From NCBI GenBank assembly GCA_946902875.1, contig OX336344.1, forward strand, positions 19,179,791-19,243,790: DNA of 64,000 bases. The letters are read 5' to 3'. Position 1 is the stretch's first letter, and each line of letters opens with the position of its first letter. Source of the DNA: Nematopogon swammerdamellus. Lineage: Eukaryota; Arthropoda; Insecta; Lepidoptera; Adelidae. Of the stretch, positions 11,040 to 21,400 are shown piece after piece. Below the pieces are notes generated by a model. It did no database searches. It saw only the letters and a program-made list of their open reading frames with translations, and was not told where the DNA came from. Both the position numbers and the translations under genes were made by a program.

Positions 11040-11760
11040 AGGTAGGTGAAGCACGTTTTGTGTTTTCTCTCCCTGCTGATTGATATGCAAATGTCTCGTC
11101 GGGGCTAGATCTGAGGACGAGAGCGACCGCCGCGGCTCAAACCAGCGAACCAGGTCGGAGAACAAACGTCTAATTATTTGTGAATGTGAAATGTGCGCGT
11201 AATACAGGGACGAAGTGTCATCGCCCTCAGCGCCTCCGCTGCGGCTCAGGGGCCTCTCGGAGGCGGCGCGCGCGATGATTATACGGCTCGGGGTCGCGCG
11301 GAGGCCCCCGACACGAGCGGAGAATGGATTAGCTGACGATGTGCGTTCGTGCGAGCGTTCGCTATGCACGCGGCCGTTTACTGTTGTGCATCACAAATTG
11401 CACGGAGACGCACTTAGCGAGTCTACTGACCGACCTCGCGGGCACAAGTAGTGACGTCTGTTTGGATGCTAGTCGAGGACCGCCCTGCGGCTGTGGCTAA
11501 TGAGTACAGATCTGCGCTGGTGAAGGTGGGTGTGAGAGATGCACGGAAGCGTCGTCAGTAACCGTGTGCAGTAATGCTGCTGACGAGACGTCTCCCGCGG
11601 TGCGTGTGCGGTATGTAGCAGTGTGTACCTCGCTCACGGAGTCATCCTCGCTGTCGGAGGCGGGCGGCGGCGCGCGGTGCGAGTGCGGGTCCGGCCGCCT
11701 TCCGCCACTCTCCCGGTCCGCCTCGCCCGCGCCGCGCATGTTTACTATAATCTCTTAGCT
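11040..11760. promoter_or_regulatory. CpG-rich block at the 5' end of the leftward gene
   Basis: About 700 bp much richer in G+C and CpG than its surroundings. It contains the candidate first coding exon at 11638-11739 and lies 3.4 kb upstream of the divergent SLC35F start. This is where I expect the leftward gene's 5' end, possibly with a second promoter for SLC35F. No discrete core promoter element is claimed. Confidence 0.45.
11638..11739 (-). CDS. candidate first coding exon of an unrecognised gene
   Basis: The minus strand reads ATAGTAAACATGCGCGG (good Kozak context), then 34 codons ending in PPPASDSEDDS, then GTGAGCGAG, a strong donor in phase 0. A second donor, GAG|GTACAC, nine bases further is also in phase. 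The peptide is low complexity (Arg, Pro, Ser, acidic). Phase 0 matches the start of the exon at 3319-3448. Coding status rests on composition, start context and donor quality; the family is unknown. Confidence 0.45.
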
Positions 11761-12108
11761 ACCACTTTCTTCGTATTACTACTCTAGTCTTCAGTCGCAC
11801 GGTGCACGGGTTGGGTCTAAACTCGGCTGACACCCGCCATGTCTAGTACTCCGTACGCAGCCAGTTCCCGGATGCTTCAAGTAGGCTAGCGATTTGCGCT
11901 CTCTAGCGGTTTAACCACGCACTAGTTTACGTAAGCGCGTCCGACATCTAGGGGCAAGAATTCATACTAGACGATTCCTCTATAAGCTATGGAATTCATT
12001 ATGGTGCGAATGCTTAAAGGCATACCGTAATTGAAGAGATAATATACCCAAAATCTTTTGCACCATCACGATGATGGACGTATCGAAAAATACCTATAAC
12101 TTCGACAT

Positions 12109-12148
12109 AATGAACCACAAAAACTTCCACATGTTTTTGTGGTTCATC
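12109..12148. repeat. perfect 15-bp-arm hairpin
   Basis: ATGAACCACAAAAAC and its exact inverse are separated by 8 bp. Confidence 0.75.
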
Positions 12149-12491
12149 GTCATCATGATTATTACCTACTCCTCGTTGGTGGCGACTTAGGTCCGTTCAC
12201 ACGCTTCCAGTGACTAAATCGATACAATATTATTACGTTTCATCTTGTTCTCTAAGCTATTCTCAAATCAAAACAAACGTGCAGTTCGCATAATAAAGTT
12301 TTATGGCTTAGTGAAGGGAGATTACCTATTATAGGTAGTGCTGGCTGACTGCTGACATATGAAAATCAACGCTTCCAAGCAAAACACAAGTTTGCGCTTT
12401 CAGTACAAAGAGTACTCAATAAGGTGCGAGTGCGACGGTATTTCACGCCGGACCAAAAGCTGCTTTTATATTGATCGCAGATCAGCCCCTA

Positions 12492-12625
12492 TACCGGCGT
12501 TACTCACTCGCCGATATGAGTATGAGAAACGATCTCAATCAACCAATCAGAAGGCGTTCGGTGAGGCATCCGGCCCGGCTATTGGTTGAAATATGCGAAT
12601 TTAGCGAGTGAGTTAACGCCGGTAG
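12492..12625. mobile_element. short MITE-like inverted repeat
   Basis: The ends TACCGGCGTTACTCACTCGC and GCGAGTGAGTTAACGCCGG are inverted copies about 20 bp long around a 95-bp interior. No coding capacity. Confidence 0.6.
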
Positions 12626-12634
12626 ACTCGCAGG

Positions 12635-13165
12635 TCCTGCTTGGAGTACTGCTCGCACCTGTGGAATGGCTCTGCCAAATACCAGCTTGAGCCTCTGGAC
12701 TCGATCCAGAGTCTCGCCGTCCGACTAGCTAGTGGGTGACCCCGAAGTGTTTCGTGATCTAGAACCCCTGCAACTTCGCAAGGATGTCGGCTCCCTAAGT
12801 GTGTTCTATCGCTTATACCATGGGGAGTGCTCGGAGGAGCTGTTTACCGCGATCCAGCCGTCCCCTTTCCATCTCCTCACCACGCGCACCGGGCAGCGTA
12901 TGAATCCCTACACGCTTGACTTACCGCGGTCACTTACTAACCGGTTCTGCAGATCTTTCCTCTAAAGAACCGGTAAACTATGGAACCCTCTCCCTGCCCA
13001 TACCTACATATCCCCCCAAGTACAGTCACGGATCCTTCAAGAGGGGCGTGAATAGGCACCTGTCAGGCCGGCATGGCATTCGCAACCCCCGCATACCACC
13101 GAATGTCCATGGGCGTCACTATACTCCTTGTGGGTGGCTCGGCGCCACAAATGTCGCGCTTTCTA
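12635..13165 (+). pseudogene. LINE-D reverse-transcriptase C-terminal part plus 3' tail
   Basis: Split over frames, the translation reads EYCSHLWNGSAKYQLEPLDS, then LVGDPEVFRDLEPLQLRKDV and GSLSVFYRLYHGECSEELF, the well-conserved C-terminal end of insect non-LTR retrotransposon ORF2. Frame changes near 12728 and 12965 and a stop show it is broken. The tail (GGCACCTGTCAGGCCGGCAT, CCACCGAATGTCCATGGGCG, TGGGTGGCTCGGCGCC) also occurs alone at 4575, 5941, 20075 and 49290. Confidence 0.85.
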
Positions 13166-14105
13166 TAAAAATTGGTTGTCTGTAAAGTCGGTTTACGGAC
13201 GATAGTTTTACGTGATGGCGTCATAAAGTGGTAAGACTACTGGGAACGGGTCTAAAGTACCAGGGCATAATAAATTGAAAGGAGGATAATTACTATTTCA
13301 TAAATGAAAGAAACTTTAGCTTCACTATAAGTTTATTTTAAATTTTAATTGAATTTTTTTTTTATTATTTTTAAATAATATCTGTGTATATAATATTGTG
13401 TAAATAATTTTATCTAAAAAAAGTGCTAAAATAGAGTGTTTCATACAAAAAAACTTTTTACTCTAATTATTTTTAATCTCTGTCAAGTGTCAAATGTGTT
13501 ATAATTATAATATCTTTCTTATTTTCTAATTTATGAAAAATTTCTTTGAACGAAGTTAATAATCTTCGCAAGGGAATTTGATTTGCTTATTATAATAATT
13601 AATTACAGTTCTCTCTATTAAATTAATAAACAACATAATTTTGCTACTATATTTTATTTTTTTCTGTCAAGAAATAAATATAGATAGTTTATGTATTAAT
13701 TTTAATCTGATCAATACGAATTACATACTTTATGTAATATATTTTTCATCTATCTTATCATGTAAATGCCATGATTGGAATAATCGTAGTACATAGAGCA
13801 AAGATCAGTAATTCTATTTCCAGTAGAAAGATTAATCATCTTGTGACTGGCCATCAATATACTTCTGTTGTCTGATCTTGACAGTTCTACTTCTTAAGAC
13901 GTTTCCATGGTAACTTTGACTATACTCAAATGTCAGACTGTCAACAGGAATTTATTTCACTTTCAACTTATTTCTTTAAATGGGCCGATTGTGCCTCTCT
14001 ATCGCTTGTTACGCGCTCTCGCTTGCACACACAGGCTCAGATAGAACGTGACACTTTTTCGTGTGTGCAGCCGGTGTTCATCAATTTATAAGACGTGGCG
14101 TCATC
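13165..14105 (+). mobile_element. Rep-H, long version
   Basis: Left end GGTTGTCTGTAAAGTCGGTT. Right end has CGCTCTCGCTTGCACACACA, GGTGTTCATCAATTT and a GGCGTCATCACGTC terminus. The same ends bound a 285-bp copy on the minus strand at 46920-47205, which lacks most of the AT-rich interior. No coding frame. Confidence 0.6.
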
Positions 14106-14559
14106 ACGTCAAAAATATAAGCGTCAAATTAATTATTTACTAATATTGAAGCCTGTTATATTATTTATTATTTCAAAGGAGGCTAACACTGTAATTAGTT
14201 CCACACGAAGATATTTTAATATTTTCATCCTGATTTCGCTAACATAAAAAAAGCGAAATGTGTGTGCCTGTGAAGGAAATGTTACTAAATTAGTAACATT
14301 AAATCAAGGACAAAATATCTAGTCTAGTCTGGTCTCGTTCTAACACAAATTATTTATTTTACATTTGTATGAAAAATATACTCTGGATGAATTCTGTTTT
14401 GTCTCTTTCGCACTAGGGGCAATTCACGTTACATCTCTAGAGTGTTTTTGCTCTTTGGCCATAGGCAAGAAATTGTTTATGGTTTCATTATAGAGTTTCG
14501 ATTTGACTGATGACTCTATGGTAGTAAATTACGCGGTTTTTTCGAACGCACCAAAGGTT

Positions 14560-15146
14560 GCCTTGCCTTGCGACTTGCGAGTTGCGCGCGAGCGGAGCGG
14601 GGCGGGGTGTGCGGCTTACGTAGGCAAGAGGGTTCTATTAGCGGGGCGGTGGAGGCAGATGCGGTAGAGCGGGGGAAGGAAAATGAGGAGGGCTACACGG
14701 CTGAAAGCCGAAAGCTGTAGCGCAAAGTGCTTCCGTGAGGCGAAACGAGCGTGCGCACCACGATCAGCTTCTATGTAATGTTCAGATTGTACAACACAAC
14801 ATGCATCGCCAGAAGTGTTTATATTCATGTGCGAACGCTCCTTGTGGAAGTCTAAATGATAACGCGGAAATTTATGAGTTGTGAAATCGACTATTGTGAT
14901 TGTTTATGAAGACTGATATTTTTTATTTCATACTGTAGATTTAATTTACACTCTTCGGATTAACATATTCTTGCCACGGTCAGTTGAGTGAGCGTTTCTG
15001 ATGCCGAAATGATAGCGGGAAGACCGTGCGAAGAAAACGGATCGATCGCGGCTAATGTGATAAAGCTTTGCCTGCATGGAGCGCCTAGGCGTTGTGCTAT
15101 TTTGCGGAACGGTTAAAGTGTAGGGGTTGGGTGTGGGCTAGGCGTT
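14560..15146 (+). promoter_or_regulatory. putative promoter/5' UTR of the SLC35F-like gene
   Basis: A GC- and CpG-enriched segment (for example GAGCGGAGCGGGGCGGGGTG near 14592) directly precedes the first coding ATG. No TATA box or initiator is claimed; placement rests on composition and position. Confidence 0.4.
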
Positions 15147-15425
15147 ATGGCGAGGGACGGGGACCTTCCGACGATCTTTAACCCGATGAGGGTGCGCGCT
15201 CCGTCGGTGATAGTGACGAGCGATGAGATCCCCGAGCGGCGGAACGGGCCGGCGGGCGGGGCGCCAGGGAGCCCGCGGGCGCTGCTCACGCCACAGACGT
15301 CGGTCTCGTCGGCGCCGCCGCTGACGCCGCAGCAGGTGTACAGCGAGTCGGCAGGCAGTAGCCAGGAAGACGCCCTGAATGATCGCGGCTGCCCGAGATC
15401 GTGCTGCTCCGATTTAGCGAGGAAG
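15147..15425 (+). CDS. SLC35F3/F4-like: SLC35F-like coding exon 1
   Basis: Starts MARDGDLPTIFNPMRVRAPS and ends CCSDLARK, then GTACGT, phase 0. The ATG follows a GC-rich leader, and the ARK end joins exon 2 as in relatives where the first membrane segment follows a short basic stretch. Confidence 0.85.
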
Positions 15426-18400
15426 GTACGTGTAACTAGCTGGCGAAGTACCTAATACGCATTCATTATAAAATAGTGAATAAGTTTTGAGGTACGCACA
15501 CAAGCAGCGGGATAAACTCACAAACTTCCACTATTCCCACTTGAACTATAAAATGGCTAGTAGGTATCTAATTGGTTTTTAAGGATGCCTACGGTGTCTG
15601 TCCTACCTCTAAAAATGGTTAGGTAGCCCGCTGAAATCTTCACAGAATAAGTGTTGTTTGATAAAAAAAAAAAGAGTCCCCATACAAGAAATGTGTTTTT
15701 TTCGTTCTTGTATCAAGTTCAGAGTTCAATCGTAAAAACGGTAATACAAGCAAGCGTCAAACTTGGTGTGATTATAGTGAAAAATTCTAAAATAAAACAA
15801 TAAAATATAAAAACACCGGCCTATTATGTGGTGGCACGGAACCCTAGGTGCGCAAGTCCAACTCGCACTTCGCCGGGTTTTCTTTCTCAAAAAATAAAGG
15901 AAATATCGCCGGTGGTAGACAAGCACGCACAATTTTGAAAATGTTTTATCAAAAAGATTCTGGTAGGTACTAGGTAGGTACCTACTCAATAAAACAAATT
16001 AGCATAAGTAAGTAACCTACCTACTATTACATTTTGAAGCAGAGTATGGTATTATTTCCATAACCTGCCTTCAAGATTCAGAAAAGATCTTTTGACGGTC
16101 TTTTAAAACTGCTCAAAATATTCGCCGCTTTCCCTCTATTACCCCGCCCCTATCTCCCCCGCGCCACTCTCAAATTCAGTTCATTAATTTAATCTTTCTT
16201 ACAAGATTTTATTTAACTTTCTTCTTTTCACTGCATTGTCCGCGCCGTGCGCTTCTCTAGCATAACATGGGGATGAACCAGGGGTGGCTCATCCCCACGT
16301 TATGGGAGGAAGTTCCTCCCATAACGAGGAAAGTCCGTCTCTGGGAGGAACCAGTGAACCCCGGGGGTGCTCTAGTGTCCGGCACCATGGATGAATAAGA
16401 ATTGAATGATAGATTGAAGAACTGGTGAGTGATGATAAGATTTCATTCTTATTCATCCATGCCGAGCACCCGCAAGTTGCTCCGCACCCCTACAAAAAAT
16501 CCCCACAAAACCCGCTTTTCGGCGGAGTTTTGTGCAGTAGGTACACAGACAAACACAACACAGACAGAAGTACCCATCTACTTATGATCGGAGTAGAATT
16601 TGGCCGATTTATAATCTTCACAGTAGAAGGCGGCGCGGGTGGCCGAGTGGTTTGGCCATCGGCTTCTCATGCGAGAGGTCCGCGGTTCGAATCCGGTCGG
16701 CGTGTCCCAATGAGTTTTTGTGACGATAAAATTTACGTGCATTACACCTGCTGCCTCACCGTTCGGAATCGGTGTAAAACTGTAGGTCCCTTTCCTTGCC
16801 CCTTACTAGGTGGTAGGCTCAAATTGTAGCCGACTGGGTTGTTACCACCGTACTGGATGTAAGATGGCCACATAGCAGCCTCGGTTGTGTTCTCCTCCAG
16901 TCCAGTATAGCCATACTATATAAATTTTACTGTTGGCGTTTCTGTGTCAGCGCAAGAGTGTTGATTTTTTAAGCTTTCTTCTAAGTACATATGTTTGTGA
17001 AGTTCCAGCTCCCCCCCTCATTCACTCATCTTCAATCAAAAGATACTTTCGCGCGGGGGGGGGGGGGGGGGGGGGGGGGCAGCCCCCCCCCCCGCTTCCC
17101 AGGCCCTCACTGACTGACAAGCTCCCCGCATCCCCTGCAGATGTACTTCCCAGGCCCCCACTGACTGACAAGCTCCCCGCATCCCCTGCAGATGTACTTC
17201 CCAGGCCCCCACTGACTGACAAGCTCCCCGCATCCCCTGCAGATGTACTTCCCAGGCCCCCACTGACTGACAAGCTCCCCGCATCCCCTGCAGATGTACT
17301 TCCCAGGCCCCCACTGACTGACAAGCTCACCGAATCCCCTGCAGATGTACTTCCCAGGCCCCCACTGACTGACAAGCTCCCCGCATCCCCTGCAGATGTA
17401 CTTCCCAGGCCCCCACTGACTGACAAGCTCCCCGCATCCCCTGCAGATGTACTTCCCAGGCCCCCACTGACTGACAAGCTCCCCGCATCCCCTGCAGATG
17501 TACTTCCCAGGCCCCCACTGACTGACAAGCTCCCCGCATCCCCTGCAGATGTACTTCCCAGGCCCCCACTGACTGACAAGCTCCCCGCATCCCCTGCAGA
17601 TGTACTTCCCAGGCCCCCACTGACTGACAAGCTCCCCGCATCCCCTGCAGATGTACTTCCCAGGCCCCCACTGACTGACAAGCTCCCCGCATCCCCTGCA
17701 GATGTACTTTCCAGGCCCCCGCTGACTGACAAGCTCCCCGAATCCCCTGCAGATGTACTTCCCAGGCCCCCGCTGACTGACAAGCTCCCCGCATCCCCTG
17801 CAGATGTACTTCCCAGGCCCCCACTGACTGACAAGCTCCCCGCATCCCCTGCAGATGTACTTCCCAGGCCCCCACTGACTGACAAGCTCCCCGCATCCCC
17901 TGCAGATGTACTTCCCAGGCCCCCACTGACTGACAAGCTCCCCGCATCCCCTGCAGATGTACTTCCCAGGCCCCCACTGACTGACAAGCTCCCCGCATCC
18001 CCTGCAGATGTACTTCCCAGGCCCCCGCTGACTGACAAGCTCCCCGAATCCCCTGCAGATGTACTTCCCAGGCCCCCGCTGACTGACAAGCTCCCCGCAT
18101 CCCCTGCAGATGTACTACGGCGTGTGCGTGACTGTACTGCTGACGGTGTCGTGGGTGGTTGCCACGCACAGCATCAAGTATCTGTACCTGGAGCACCCTC
18201 CCTCCGGGGGCTTCGCCGTCTTCGGCACGGAGGCCTCCATCGGAGCATTCAAGAACTACACGATCAAGGCGAGGAGCAGTGTGAGTGTGACACTTCTGAC
18301 ATTCAGATCTAGGTCGAGGTGCCATGTCAGTGGAGCTTCTCTTCTTTGGCACGACGAAGAAGAGAAGACACACATAAAACACGCAGTATCCCAATCGGGC

Positions 18401-21400
18401 TGACCAGAGTTATCGGTGTCGTGCTACTACAAGAACTATTATAAATTACAGCACAACACCGACCGCCACGTTTAGCAAATTATTCGGACAAAATAACTAT
18501 CAAGCAGCAAGTAAGGCATGAAGACCCCACCTGCTGCATGACTCGATGGAAGGACCGTGCCAAGGTGAGGGGTTGCTAGCCTATCGCCCTTTAGCACGGC
18601 ATCTTGTCCTTATCCATTAGTCGCATTTTACGACATGCACACGGGGAGAGATGCAGTAGGGCTATTATTTATAAGTAACGACCCCACACGGTAGTGGTAC
18701 GGTGTTTTCAGTACAAGTTCAATAGAATACCGTTCCATGGCCCTTCCAGCTACTCCATGGTCCGTGGTTTTGTATAAACCTATTTATAAAACTCCCGAAA
18801 GATCAACATGATTACATACCGCAGATAGAGAGGTATAATTAGCCTTGAGCTACGATCGGTAGGGGACGGGGGAACAACTCTGTGGATTGGAATGGGGGAC
18901 CCCATTCCAATCCACAGAGTTGTTTACCCGCGAGCCCTCTTTTGTGTGGTACAGATGAATTAAAAACGATAGAATAGTGTTCGTTGAGCAGGTGAACTGT
19001 GGTTTGTAAAAAAAAAAACAAGTACATTTTAACATTTAACATAGCGTAGGAATTCGCTAAGCAAAGGCGTAGTCAAGATTTTGTGCAGGCTGGGGCAAGC
19101 AACACGTTTATTGCTTCCGAACTGGGTGGCTGTGCCAGGTCCGGCTTGGAGGCGGACTAATGTCTCTGGGGGAAGGCAAAAACCTGCGTTTTGAAGATTC
19201 GTGGATTGTAGGAGTGGGGAAAGATGTAACATTTGATTTTAGTTACAAATAACTTTTCTGTAGAATTCGGTATCATCAAATCGGCTGAGCCAGAGGGCAC
19301 ATACCGGAGACTTCCCTATACAGGGGATATACAGGGGAACCCAGTCGCGAGGCTGCTCCGCGATCGTCTCTCTTACTTATTTATTAGATTTTGGATTGAG
19401 ATGTGCAATATTTTAAAATTAAAGTGTGTAATTTTAAGAGATCATACAGTGCTATAAGCCCTTTTTAAATTTTTTTCCGTTGATTGATTGATTGGGGAGG
19501 AGGGGTCAACCCTTTTATGTTCATTTCGTTAATTCGCATTTTAGCTACCACACCACCATACAAAATGTCAGGTCTAGAGATGGCCTCAGACGTGAGGAGT
19601 TTAAGAGTCCATAAACTGACACCATATCCTGGGGATGAAGTAATAAAAATGATGTGCAATGTATGAACATATCAGTTCTGTTCTTTCGAATCCAGCGCGT
19701 TGGACATTGTAGCTGTTTAGAAATCCAAGTCTGGCCAACGTGAAATAAAAGTCGTATACAGAGAACACGCCAGGAAAGCAGACGATATCGATTGTACGAA
19801 AATAGGAAACCACGCAAGGGGCCGTTTTAGATGGATGGCCATTTTCGACCACCTTAAGGGTTCCGTATCTATACGGGACAGTGCTAGTAGGTAAATGTTC
19901 AACGGATTACTGTACAGTTCCCGGCTGTAAATAATGCGTGTCGAGATTTTGAAAAAGACAATACAGTTGTAGAGCGCCGTTCCTGTTGCACGAACTCGCA
20001 CGTCCCTGTGCGAAGGGGACGACGCACTACAACCTGATTGTTTCTAAAGCTCGACAGGCATTATTGCTGCCGGGAACTTTTTTTTTTATAATAAGCGCGA
20101 TATCTGGCGCCGAGCCACCCATAAGGTGCCTAGCGACGCCCGTGGACATTCGGTCGCATGCGGGGGCTGCGAATGACATGCCGGCCAGACAGGAACTGTA
20201 CAAAGCCACAAAAGGCAAATCTATTTTGGTAAAACTTTGATGGTTGGACAATTTGGTTAAAAAGTTCGAAAGCTGTTGTTAGGCCAGGTTAGACGGGATT
20301 TAGGTTAGGCCCTCGCCGTAGTTATGTGTCCGCCACAGAGCACCGATCGGGGGCAGCCGTCCAGTCTTCCTTGCTCCGTGCTGTCGTTCTTCTCTAGGCG
20401 TCTAAATAACACGGTTACATGTTGAGTTTAATATAAAAAATAGTGCTTGAGTTGAGATACATATTCTCATATTCTAATACTCATTCAGATTTTAGGTACC
20501 TACGCGTTTCCTGTCTGCACTCAACGCACGTATGTATACTATAATATTGCGGTGACGAAACGCTACAAACGTTGTATGAAAATGAATTCTTCATACAAAA
20601 TTGGCCGGTGGCGAAACGAGAGACTAACCTTGGACTAACCCCTCTCCCTTGTGTGCCGCGCGCGCGCGCACGCTTCATCTGAATAATAGTTTCGGCCATG
20701 TTTAACACTACGGAACCCTTGCACATGAGACAGTTGACGCTTTACGACAAATACCACAAGGCCGAATGTCGGCTCGGCCAATCTCGTACTCAGAAAGTAT
20801 AGGTATCTGAATAATAAATCACTACCTAACTTACTTGTTTATAATAAACTCAGATTTAAACTTAGTTCTTATCTTAAGTACATAGGTACCTACTATTATT
20901 ATTAAACTTTGCTATAGCACAGGGCCAAAGAATGAAAATAGACTGACGGGGTATTCTTCTAAACTTTAGTTAGAAGAATAACCCGAGTTTAGAGTCTAAA
21001 GTGATTGAAGTCATTACGATGGTGTGCAGGAAGTTAAATTTCAACAAAAGTATTCTACCGTTGTCCCTCACACCCTGTGAATTAATGCATTCTTTTAACA
21101 ACACGCACGCTTACGAGCAAATGGTGTGCATTTATTGTGCGTGTTTTTATGAAACCTCACCTGGTCTTCATCTTCTACTACCTACACCCGTGCGTGATGT
21201 CCCCATCCATCGCACCTAAGTGAACTAGGTGCCATGTTTAGTATTTCCATTCACTGAGGCGGCGCGGCGGCGGAGGCGCGGCGGTGGTACCAGTCAGGGC
21301 CGGTTAAGCCACATAAGAAATAAATGGAAGGGACCTATAGTTTTACGTGGGATCCGAACCACGGCCTGCCTCAACAGTCGAACGGTCATCCATGCAAAGG

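Noticed and set aside
11034..11369. 111-codon minus-strand frame in the CpG-rich block
   Set aside because: Low-complexity composition without splice support; could be intronic or untranslated sequence of the leftward gene.
16630..16705. tRNA-Ser/Leu gene
   Set aside because: Boxes A and B are present but the acceptor stem does not pair, and the sequence continues into the SINE-B body. The same holds at 22485 and 40774.
17099..18109. CRISPR-like array
   Set aside because: Units are contiguous with no unique spacers, and the host is a eukaryote.
16933..18312. Long open frame of 459 codons with LTDKLPASPADVLPRP-type repeats
   Set aside because: The frame is open only because the 51-bp unit is divisible by three; it crosses the exon-2 acceptor and reads exon 2 in the wrong frame.
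17022..18394. Two long repetitive frames on the minus strand over the same array
   Set aside because: Same arithmetic artefact; no start context, splice sites or non-repeat domain.
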